Made by a program: the position numbers and the translations under genes
Shown here: piece by piece, positions 1 through 5,859 of the stretch
How positions within the stretch are numbered: position 1 is the first letter of the stretch
How the letters are laid out: each line of letters opens with the position of its first letter
Notes under the pieces: generated by a model
The model's database searches: none
Told to the model about the DNA's origin: nothing
The model's input: the letters and a program-made list of their open reading frames with translations, nothing else
NCBI GenBank assembly: GCA_050292445.1
Contig: JBNKLQ010000198.1
Coordinates: 1-11,914, forward strand
Length of the DNA stretch: 11,914 nucleotides
Source of the DNA: Leptofilum sp050292445
GTDB lineage: Bacteria > Chloroflexota > Anaerolineae > Promineifilales > Promineifilaceae
Reading direction: 5' to 3'

Positions 1-128
1 TATTTCCATTGAAATTCTCCCATATACTATTTTAGTTGGTGATATGGTATTTTAGAGGGGGGAAACTGAAAAATCAAACGAATGAATACGGAGCACCCAG
101 CTTATTAACAGTTCGACAATTAAACTAT
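1..128. other. Left-edge non-coding stretch with 20-base-period direct repeat
   Basis: No supportable gene lies here. Two copies of a 14-base AT-rich element (22-35 and 42-55) differ at two positions and are spaced exactly 20 bases apart; both end in TATTTTAG. A minus-strand ATG at 21-23 opens a frame of seven codons that runs off the left edge, but no ribosome site precedes it, so I do not call it a gene. The repeats could be an operator for a gene to the left; that is inference. Confidence 0.3.
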
Positions 129-189
129 GGGACGCGGATAAACGCGGATGACGCTGATTTTTCTTCTTCTCCGCGTTTATCCGCGTCCC
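129..189. repeat. Perfect 20-bp inverted repeat (REP-like), overlaps acetyltransferase stop
   Basis: The arms 129-148 and 170-189 are exact reverse complements, with a 21-base loop. The core is GCGGATAAACGCGGA and its complement. The arms themselves contain a doubled GCGGA unit. The right arm contains the TAA stop codon (177-179) and last codons of the minus-strand acetyltransferase, so the element has inserted at, or been recruited as, the gene end. It can act as a hairpin behind that gene. No long T run follows on the minus strand, so termination is not certain. It looks like a dispersed intergenic repeat rather than a plain terminator. Confidence 0.75.
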
Positions 190-713
190 GTTTTTGTCAC
201 TGTAGGGTCTTGGGTTTTGACGTAGCGGTGAACCGCCATGCCAAAATATTCAGTCTTTTCTACAAACTGCATCCCCAATTTTTGCAGGACGCGCTGCCAA
301 GCCAGGTTGTCTGGATGCACAATGCCCACTACCTCTTTCAGGTTCAACTGCTCAAAGCCAAACTGCAAGCTGGCCTGTCCTGCCTCCGTGGCAAAGCCTT
401 GCCCCCAGCAAGCGGGGTCCAGAATGAAATCAATCTCGACTTCGTCGGTTTCGGTGATGCGCTGCAAGCCACAGCGCCCCAGCAGCGCGCCAGTCGTGTG
501 CTGCTCCACGGCCCACAAGCCGTAGCCATGCTCTTGCCAATGCGCCAGCAGTCGGCCAATCATGCGATCCACCTGCGCTTCGGTCACCGTTTGCGGGCCG
601 GGGAAATATTTGAGCACATCACGGCCGTTTAGGATTTGATGCATGGCGGGGGCGTCTTGGGGAGTGAACGGCCGTAAGCACAAATTTTCTGTGGTAAGCG
701 TGGGGATGGTCAT
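177..713 (-). CDS. GNAT family N-acetyltransferase, RimJ/RimL-like
   Basis: Probable cytosolic acetyltransferase that moves an acetyl group from acetyl-CoA to an amino group; the substrate cannot be told. The 178-residue chain opens with the family's typical N-terminus (TENLCLRPF near residue 10). The acetyl-CoA loop is seen as WGQGFATEA (about 103-111), and the motif B region as HPDNLAWQRVLQKLG (about 133-147). Two in-frame ATGs exist, at 719 and 713. I prefer 713 because the AGTAGG ribosome site (722-727) sits 8 bases before it but only 2 before the other. The gene starts a few bases beyond the stop of the memo-like gene, so the two are likely co-transcribed. Its last residues and stop lie inside a palindromic repeat, giving a C-terminal tail (about 168-178) that may not be ancestral. 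Confidence 0.88.
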   Translation of the reverse strand: MTIPTLTTENLCLRPFTPQDAPAMHQILNGRDVLKYFPGPQTVTEAQVDRMIGRLLAHWQEHGYGLWAVEQHTTGALLGRCGLQRITETDEVEIDFILDPACWGQGFATEAGQASLQFGFEQLNLKEVVGIVHPDNLAWQRVLQKLGMQFVEKTEYFGMAVHRYVKTQDPTVTKTGRG

Positions 714-722
714 GTTCATAAC

Positions 723-1946
723 CTACTCTAGCAGGATGCCAGCGATGGAGACCAGGGAATGATCCTCATCGTCGGCGGGGCAGTGGTCGTAGGCGACCTG
801 GACGCCTTCGCTGCCTTGCAGGTAGCGCAGCATGAGGTAGATGGAGGAGAAGCCACACACTTTGTTGCGATCTTCCACGGCGGCAATCTGGTCGTAGAAG
901 CTGGCATCGTCGCCGCGCATGATGGCCTGGACGAGGTTGTTGTCGGCCTGGCGCAGGGCGGTGCGGCGCGTGTCGTCCATGATGTAGTCATCGCCGAAAG
1001 CGGGGCCGACATGGGCAAAGTCTACCGAAGCGACGGTGAGGACTTTCTTTCCGGCGGTGGCGCGTTGCAAAGTGGTGACGGCCGTTCCCAACAAATCATC
1101 CTGCGCAGGATGATGCCCATTCATCACAAAATGTTGAAACGACCCGCATAAAATTGGCACCATCGGCTTGGGGTCTACCCCAGCTTGCTGGTAAATGTAA
1201 TGCAGCCAGACGGCCGAAAGCTCAATCGAATGCTCGCGGCGATGGTGCAGTTCCTCGGCAAAGGCGGCTTCTTCGCCGATGGCGGTGGCCAGCGTGTCTA
1301 CCAATTCCGTGTCGGTGGGCAGGACGCCGTAGGGGGTGGCGTAGGGTTGGCGGGTGAGGGTGAAGGTGCCCGCGCCGCCATTGTGGTCGGTGCCCAGAAT
1401 AATGACGAGATCGGCTTCGAGAACGGCCGTTTGCGCCCGCCGCCACACTTTTGAGTAAACCTTGCCACCGCGCTGGTAGTCGATGTGGGGAGAAATGATG
1501 GCTCGACCCCGCCACGGCTGCCAGCCATTAAGATTATCTTCTGTCCCGTAATCATCTAGCAGCATGGTGAGCTGGCGCGGATTAGCCGGGTAGCTTAAGT
1601 CGGCCAGGGCTGGTACGCGAAAGGGTTGACTGCGGAACTCCGCTTGCTGTTGGGCCAGGGCTTGCCGGGCGCGCTCATTGTCGAACAGGCAGGCGGCGTC
1701 TAGCTGTTCCAGCGCCTGTTCGGTGATGACAAAGTCAAGTGGCTGGCCGATGTGCTGGCAAAAGTCGGCATGAATTTCTTGCGGGGTGCGGCTACCGTCG
1801 CAAAAGAGGAGCAGCTGCGCCAGGGCGGGGGGCATCACCAGCTGTTCGCTGGACAGTTCCAGGGGATCGCGTAGGTACCACATTTGTTCACCCTGATGAT
1901 ACACTGGTTGGAAATCAAGCTGGCGCAGGCGAGGTTTTTCGTCCAA
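723..1946 (-). CDS. Memo family protein (AmmeMemoRadiSam system protein B type)
   Basis: A 407-residue protein with a C-terminal Memo domain (about 148-407), related to nonheme iron dioxygenases and human MEMO1. Motifs seen are SPHIDY (152-157), GTDHNG (185-190), HRREHSIEL (235-243), VPILCGSF (263-270), SVDFAHVG (307-314) and CGFSSIY (364-370). H154, H188, D309 and C364 align with the residues that bind metal in MEMO1, so the site appears intact. Residues 1-100 form an extra domain with a pattern like PqqD-type winged helices (LLLFCDGSRTPQEIHADF, then a leucine-rich helix); that identity is a guess. The start codon is TTG, supported by AGGAG at 1954-1958, 7 bases upstream. The AmmeMemoRadiSam A and radical SAM partners are not in the window. 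The biochemical role of bacterial Memo proteins is not settled. Confidence 0.88.
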   Translation of the reverse strand: MDEKPRLRQLDFQPVYHQGEQMWYLRDPLELSSEQLVMPPALAQLLLFCDGSRTPQEIHADFCQHIGQPLDFVITEQALEQLDAACLFDNERARQALAQQQAEFRSQPFRVPALADLSYPANPRQLTMLLDDYGTEDNLNGWQPWRGRAIISPHIDYQRGGKVYSKVWRRAQTAVLEADLVIILGTDHNGGAGTFTLTRQPYATPYGVLPTDTELVDTLATAIGEEAAFAEELHHRREHSIELSAVWLHYIYQQAGVDPKPMVPILCGSFQHFVMNGHHPAQDDLLGTAVTTLQRATAGKKVLTVASVDFAHVGPAFGDDYIMDDTRRTALRQADNNLVQAIMRGDDASFYDQIAAVEDRNKVCGFSSIYLMLRYLQGSEGVQVAYDHCPADDEDHSLVSIAGILLE

Positions 1947-1953
1947 TTGGTTG

Positions 1954-1958
1954 CTCCT
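1954..1958 (-). promoter_or_regulatory. Ribosome binding site that fixes the TTG start of the memo-like gene
   Basis: On the minus strand AGGAG stands 7 bases before TTG (1944-1946). No ATG with a comparable site lies near, so the TTG is the best start. The first in-frame ATG would remove about 20 residues of the extra N-terminal domain. Confidence 0.7.
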
Positions 1959-1962
1959 GAAT

Positions 1963-2000
1963 GGTAAATGGTTAAGGGTAAATGGTTAATTGTTAATTGG
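1963..2000. repeat. Tandem 13-bp direct repeat, GGTAAATGGTTAA
   Basis: Two exact copies of GGTAAATGGTTAA lie at 1963-1975 and 1977-1989. They are followed by a shorter echo (TTGTTAATTGG, 1990-2000). The element sits between the divergent memo-like and peptidase genes. It may be a dispersed intergenic repeat or a regulator site; nothing in the window decides this. Confidence 0.7.
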
Positions 2001-2063
2001 AAGCGTGGATACCCTGTTGACTTTTTTTCACTGCCAGCACAGTATGGGGAAATGGAAATAGAA

Positions 2064-3623
2064 ATGCAAGCGTTTAAAGGGAAAATTAAGGATTTTAATC
2101 AACAGATTTCGCAGATTAAAAAGATAACATCTATTAAATCGGCAAAATCTTTGATCTTTACAATGGTTTTGCTATTGATTGGTTGTGGGGAAACGGCCGT
2201 TTCCCCGGCCACGCCCACGCCCATCCAAAACACCCCAGTTAGCCAGACTGTGGCTACACCGACACTGGTACCTTCGCCAACGGCCGTTCCCAGCCATACG
2301 CCTCCCCCCAGCGCCGTGCCCACTGCCAGCCCCACACCGCCACCTGTCGCGTTCTCTATGGGCGATCCATATGCGCCGGAGTTGGGCAGCAGGGGCTACG
2401 ATGTCATGGATTACCATCTTTTGCTGGCGCTTGATCCAGCCGTGACCAATGTTGAGGCGACGGTTCACATCAACGGCGTGGTGACCGGCCCAGATCAGGA
2501 CGTCCTTGCTTTGGATTTTGTCGGGTTTACGATTGAAGATGTCTTGTGGAACATGCGCCCGGTGGCGTATTCACGTCAGGGCGATAAGCTCATCATTGAT
2601 CCTTCTGAATCTTTGCCACAAGGGCAGCCGTTTACGATTTCTGTGACGTATCATGGGGAACCGGTGGAACGGCCGTCTCGCTATGTGGGATTTGCGTCTT
2701 CGGTGGGCATGAGTTTTGTGAACGGAGAAAGCATTTACGTGTTGTCGGAGCCGGACGGATCACGTTACTGGTTCCCCAACAACGACCATCCCCGCGACAA
2801 AGCGACCTATCGCTTTGAAATTACGGTGCCCACGGGCTTAACGGCCGTAGCCAACGGCCTGTTGATCGAGCAGACTGACAGTGAAACCAGCAGCACCTTC
2901 ATCTGGGAGCATAATTTCCCGATGGCCTCTTATCTGGCTACGGTGGTGGTGGGTGAGTTTGAGCGGCAGGAAGCTATCTCGCCGGACGGGGTACCGTTGA
3001 GACATTATGTAAATGAAGGGGCAGAGACTGAGTTTACCGCAGCTACGGCCGAATTAGGCGAGGCAATTGATTGGATGAGTGACCTGTTTGGCCCGTATCC
3101 TTATGAAGCGTTTGGCTTTGTCACTGCCGATGTTTCCAGTGTTTCGTTGGAGACACAAACGATGGTGCTGCTGGCCAACAACATGATTGGGCAGACGACA
3201 GTGATGCATGAATTGGCCCACATGTGGTTTGGTAACTGGGTCAGCCTGGATTCCTGGCAGCAGATGTGGCGCAATGAGGGATTTGCCACCTATGTGCAGC
3301 TCATGTGGGAAAATCGGGACGATTCCGAGGATTTTGAGCTGGCGATGGCGGCAATTCAATCGGCTGTTGAGGAAAACGGCGATAATTTTCCGTTGGGCGA
3401 TCCGCCACCCGCCAAACTATTTAGCTTTAATACCTATTTTGGTGGGGCTGTGTTTGTCCATGCGCTGCGGCAGGAGATGGGGGATGAGGCGTTCTTTAAT
3501 GGGCTGCGGACTTATTTTGCCACCTACGGCGGTGGCACCGCTAGTGACGACGAGTTCCAGGCGGTGATGGAAGCGGCTCACGGGCAACCGCTGGATGCCT
3601 TTTTTGCAGAGTGGCTTGAGTGA
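2064..3623 (+). CDS. M1 family zinc metallopeptidase, predicted lipoprotein
   Basis: Predicted exported, lipid-anchored aminopeptidase-type enzyme of 519 residues. The signal ends in the lipobox LIGC (C41). It is followed by a Thr/Pro-rich linker (about 43-92), then the M1 N-terminal beta domain and catalytic domain. Zinc site: HELAH at 382-386, with the third ligand E405 after the 18-residue spacing typical of M1. The exopeptidase loop reads ETQT (363-366), as in many bacterial M1 enzymes. Y458 in YFGGA fits the catalytic tyrosine. The chain stops soon after the catalytic domain (FFAEWLE) and lacks the large C-terminal helical domain of PepN-like enzymes. The start is uncertain: ATGs at 1968, 2052 and 2064 are in frame and none has a strong ribosome site. 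I chose 2064 (GGAA 6 bases upstream). The positively charged part of the signal is encoded by a palindromic repeat. Confidence 0.9.
   Translation: MQAFKGKIKDFNQQISQIKKITSIKSAKSLIFTMVLLLIGCGETAVSPATPTPIQNTPVSQTVATPTLVPSPTAVPSHTPPPSAVPTASPTPPPVAFSMGDPYAPELGSRGYDVMDYHLLLALDPAVTNVEATVHINGVVTGPDQDVLALDFVGFTIEDVLWNMRPVAYSRQGDKLIIDPSESLPQGQPFTISVTYHGEPVERPSRYVGFASSVGMSFVNGESIYVLSEPDGSRYWFPNNDHPRDKATYRFEITVPTGLTAVANGLLIEQTDSETSSTFIWEHNFPMASYLATVVVGEFERQEAISPDGVPLRHYVNEGAETEFTAATAELGEAIDWMSDLFGPYPYEAFGFVTADVSSVSLETQTMVLLANNMIGQTTVMHELAHMWFGNWVSLDSWQQMWRNEGFATYVQLMWENRDDSEDFELAMAAIQSAVEENGDNFPLGDPPPAKLFSFNTYFGGAVFVHALRQEMGDEAFFNGLRTYFATYGGGTASDDEFQAVMEAAHGQPLDAFFAEWLE
2104..2150. repeat. Imperfect inverted repeat inside the lipoprotein signal region
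   Basis: Arms 2104-2125 and 2129-2150 pair at 18 of 22 positions around a 3-base loop; the left arm begins AGATTTCGCAGATT. The element is AT-rich and unlike the GC-balanced coding sequence after 2190. It resembles a dispersed intergenic palindrome. It either forms the 5' leader of the peptidase mRNA or encodes the lysine-rich start of its signal peptide. Confidence 0.65.
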
Positions 3624-3627
3624 GGCT

Positions 3628-3676
3628 TGACAAGGTGACTTGGTGAGAAACATTCTGTCACCGTGTCACCTTGTCA
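3628..3676. terminator. Stem-loop between convergent genes, possible bidirectional terminator
   Basis: Arms 3628-3646 and 3658-3676 pair at 17 of 19 positions around an 11-base loop. The left arm begins TGACAAGGTGAC. It starts 5 bases after the peptidase stop and ends 3 bases before the stop of the minus-strand channel gene, the right place for a shared terminator. There is no T run on either side, so it may instead be a repeat element that has taken this role. Confidence 0.55.
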
Positions 3677-3678
3677 TC

Positions 3679-4530
3679 TCATTCATCTAGTTCCAAAATC
3701 GGCTGGTTCCAATCAGTGTCTTTCACTTTAACGGCCGTTTCCGTCAAAACCATATTCGGCACAACGAGGCGCTCATTACCCACGCGAATTTCCGCATTGA
3801 GCGTGCCAATCGCTTCCAAAATGCCCTCTTCACCGTCAATCACTATCCGGTCGCCCATTTCAAATTGCTCACGAGCGTAATAGCCAGCCAGCACGCCGCG
3901 CGCCACGTCGCGGCCACCCAGGCCAAAGGCCAGCGCCAGTCCGGCCACGGCAATAGTGATCACATTCGTAAAAATGTTGGTCATGATGCTGGCATTAATG
4001 CCCAATTGCTCCAACACCACAATTACAATCATGATGATCAGCAGCACGTTGACCCCTTGACCCACTTCCTGATGAAAATCCACGCCCATGCCGCTCATGG
4101 CGGCCTGGGCCGCTTTGCCCAGGAACTGAGCAAGCAGAACGCCAGCGGTGAGCGTGGCCAGGGCGGCCAGCAGCCGAGGCAAGAAAGCAATCAGGTTGCG
4201 CAATGGCTCCACGGCGGCATCCAATCCTAAGCTTTCCAGAGCAATGAGAATAAAGTTGAGGAATATAATCCAGTAGAGCAACATGCCTAAAAGCTGGGTG
4301 CCGGAGCGTTTGATTTGCGCTTTTTCCAGGCCCGCTTTGATACCAGTGCGTTCCAGCAAATCTTCCAGATGCAGCCGTTCGCCCAGCCGCTGCACCACGG
4401 TGGAGATGGTTTTGGCCAGCAGCCAACCAGCCAGCAGAATGATGAGCGCAGTTACCAGCCGGGGTGCATAATCGATGGCGTTGGCTATCATGTTGCTGAA
4501 TGCGTTTTGGATAATCTCAAAATCAATCAT
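3679..4530 (-). CDS. MscS-type mechanosensitive ion channel
   Basis: Inner-membrane channel of 283 residues that would release solutes on membrane stretch. Hydrophobic helices lie at about 22-40, 80-100, 115-137, 160-178 and 186-204. Two related units of the conserved TM-helix type are visible (APRLVTALIILLAGWLLAK at 22-40 and LPRLLAALATLTAGVLLAQ at 117-135). The pore helix and MscS signature follow: GLGGRDVARG (203-212). The soluble beta domain includes FEMGDRIVIDGEEG (223-236) and VVPN (256-259). It is shorter than classic MscS after that domain and has no large C-terminal cage. The ATG lies inside the last codons of the anti-sigma-like gene (8-base overlap), so translation is probably coupled. 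A GGAG (within 4540-4545) is about 11 bases upstream. Confidence 0.92.
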   Translation of the reverse strand: MIDFEIIQNAFSNMIANAIDYAPRLVTALIILLAGWLLAKTISTVVQRLGERLHLEDLLERTGIKAGLEKAQIKRSGTQLLGMLLYWIIFLNFILIALESLGLDAAVEPLRNLIAFLPRLLAALATLTAGVLLAQFLGKAAQAAMSGMGVDFHQEVGQGVNVLLIIMIVIVVLEQLGINASIMTNIFTNVITIAVAGLALAFGLGGRDVARGVLAGYYAREQFEMGDRIVIDGEEGILEAIGTLNAEIRVGNERLVVPNMVLTETAVKVKDTDWNQPILELDE

Positions 4531-4906
4531 TTCTTCTGCGTCTCCTTCGGCTTCTGCGGACTTGATTTTTATTGTTTATCAACGGCCGTAACAAACTAAG
4601 CGCCACGCTGCCAAACCCGGTTGTCCCCATCTTAACGATGTTTATAGCCAGGTCAGCTTGATGAATTTGTTTGATGATTTGGCGGCGCATCTGCTGGGCG
4701 CGCGCTGGTTCCAGGTCTGGCAGGTTAGAAACGGCCGTTTGCGATGGCTGTGCTTGCCACAAGGCATCCACAATTTCCAGGCTGGCTTCATCTTCCGCCA
4801 GGCGGGCCATAATGGCTTCATTTTCGGCGTCGTCCAATTCTCCTGCCACAAACTGGCGCAGTAATTTTTCGGAGAGTGGTTTGGGTTCATTGATCATGGT
4901 CACCAT
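4523..4906 (-). CDS. Small anti-sigma-like protein, cysteine-free
   Basis: A 127-residue protein directly after, and overlapping, an ECF sigma gene. Residues 11-50 (LSEKLLRQFVAGELDDAENE and on) follow the helical pattern of anti-sigma N-terminal domains. The zinc-binding HxxxCxxC motif is absent and there is no cysteine at all. There is no clear membrane helix; residues 95-110 are only weakly hydrophobic. The C-terminus is strongly basic: eight of the last eleven residues are arginine. Start choice lies between ATG 4906 and ATG 4897; the second has GGA/GG at better spacing. The likely role is to hold the sigma factor and release it on a signal. That rests on position and pattern, not on a clear family match. 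Confidence 0.7.
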   Translation of the reverse strand: MVTMINEPKPLSEKLLRQFVAGELDDAENEAIMARLAEDEASLEIVDALWQAQPSQTAVSNLPDLEPARAQQMRRQIIKQIHQADLAINIVKMGTTGFGSVALSLLRPLINNKNQVRRSRRRRRRND

Positions 4907-5480
4907 CCAATAAGCGATATTGCATCTGCAACGCTAGCCTGGCCCGCTGCACGCGCATCTTGGCCGCACTCACGCCAATATTTAGCATGTCGGCTATCTC
5001 GTTATACGGCCGTTCTTCCATATCCTTCATATACAAAATCTCGCTGGCCCCCAGGTCTAGATTGGCCAGCGCTTCGGCTAACAGCTCACGCTGGTGTCTG
5101 TTTTGGTATGCTTTTTCCACCGATTGGCCCGATGGCATGATTTCGGCAATGGTTTCCATTTCTGTTTCGGCTTCTTGCGGTCGTCTGCCGCGCCGCCGAA
5201 TTTCATTATGGCAGGTGTTGATGGCCACCCGGTACAGCCACGTTTTAAAGGAAGACCTGCCTTCAAACTGATTTAGGCTGCGGTACACCTTGAAAAAAAC
5301 ATCTTGCGTTAAATCTTCGGCATCCTGACGGTTGCGCATGGTGCTGTAACACACCCGCCATACCATCGTCTGATATCGCCGAAACAGTTCCTGAAACGGC
5401 CGATCGTCTTTGGTGCCGCGCTGTTGACAAACTTCGATCAACGCCGCATCTGATAGTTCCCTTAACGCCGGTTGCCCCAT
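4887..5480 (-). CDS. ECF RNA polymerase sigma factor (sigma-70 family, RpoE-like)
   Basis: A 197-residue transcription factor that directs RNA polymerase to a dedicated promoter set. Region 2 spans about 30-96 (FRRYQTMVWRVCY, then DAEDLTQDVFFKVYRSL, then FKTWLYRVAINTCHNEIRRR). An acidic linker follows at 102-120. Region 4 spans about 133-185, with the helix-turn-helix YNEIADMLNIGVSAAKMRVQ. The frame extends upstream to a TTG at 5546. The ATG at 5480 gives the usual ECF N-terminal length and is preferred, although its upstream ribosome site is poor. The 3' end overlaps the anti-sigma-like gene by 11 to 20 bases depending on that gene's start. Operon order is sigma, anti-sigma, channel. No promoter of ECF type could be fixed with confidence. 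Confidence 0.92.
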   Translation of the reverse strand: MGQPALRELSDAALIEVCQQRGTKDDRPFQELFRRYQTMVWRVCYSTMRNRQDAEDLTQDVFFKVYRSLNQFEGRSSFKTWLYRVAINTCHNEIRRRGRRPQEAETEMETIAEIMPSGQSVEKAYQNRHQRELLAEALANLDLGASEILYMKDMEERPYNEIADMLNIGVSAAKMRVQRARLALQMQYRLLDGDHDQ

Positions 5481-5667
5481 ACCGATAAAAATATCCCTCA
5501 CAATTGGCCAATAGCCCTCGCAAACAAGCCGCCAGCTCGTCGCCAACCTTCCAGCTTTCTGCTTTAAGTCGTGGATATTCTATTCGATAATTCCTTACCG
5601 CGCTGCTCATCGCTGCACCTTAAATATTCAGGACTTGCCTATTTAACAAATGCTTCTAAAAAAATTT

Positions 5668-5723
5668 GCCGCGAATTTCGCTAATTAACGCGAAACAGAT
5701 TCATAATTGGCGAAATTCGCGGC
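5668..5723. repeat. Inverted repeat with GCCGCGAATTTCGC arms
   Basis: Arms 5668-5687 and 5704-5723 pair along 20 positions with a single G-T mismatch; the outer 14 bases are perfect. The 16-base loop itself contains ACGCGAAA, an echo of the arm. It lies between the sigma leader and the terminator of the next gene. This is typical of a dispersed REP-like element and could also form a structured leader or roadblock. Confidence 0.7.
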
Positions 5724-5756
5724 CAAAAAACTTTGACTGCGTAAGTCTTGATAATA

Positions 5757-5795
5757 AAGAGCGCAGCAGCATAAACTCTATGCTGCTGCGCTCTT
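5757..5795 (-). terminator. Rho-independent terminator of the MscS-like repeat gene
   Basis: A perfect 17-bp stem (arms 5757-5773 and 5779-5795, GC-rich AGCGCAGCAGCA) closes a 5-base loop. Read on the minus strand it is followed by TATTAT. It sits about 65 bases after the stop of the gene ending at 5860. Confidence 0.85.
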
Positions 5796-5859
5796 CAGCT
5801 GGCAGGGTGCTTATCCAGCGCCCTGGCCGTTGATTGAAGTGATTGGACGATATTGTTTA

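Larger units (their letters stand above)
5481..5859. other. Intergenic region between sigma operon and MscS-like repeat gene
   Basis: 379 bases hold no confident gene. They contain a 20-bp-arm inverted repeat (5668-5723) and a strong hairpin terminator (5757-5795). The sigma leader should also lie here. A minus-strand ATG at 5608-5610, with AAGGTG (5615-5620) 4 bases upstream, opens a frame that runs past the sigma start in another phase. It could be a leader ORF coupled to the sigma gene, or chance. Confidence 0.6.

Noticed and set aside
36..632. A 198-codon plus-strand open frame over the acetyltransferase
   Set aside because: It is antisense to a gene with clear GNAT motifs, shows no known domain, and reads through the palindromic repeat.
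759..1151. A plus-strand open frame opposite the memo-like gene
   Set aside because: It is a mirror of the memo coding sequence; its valine/glycine-rich chain has no domain pattern and the memo motifs on the other strand are decisive.
5481..5546. N-terminal extension of the sigma factor to TTG 5546
   Set aside because: It adds 22 residues unlike ECF N-termini, with a purine-rich site directly touching the TTG and so at unusable spacing. It is kept as a possibility only.
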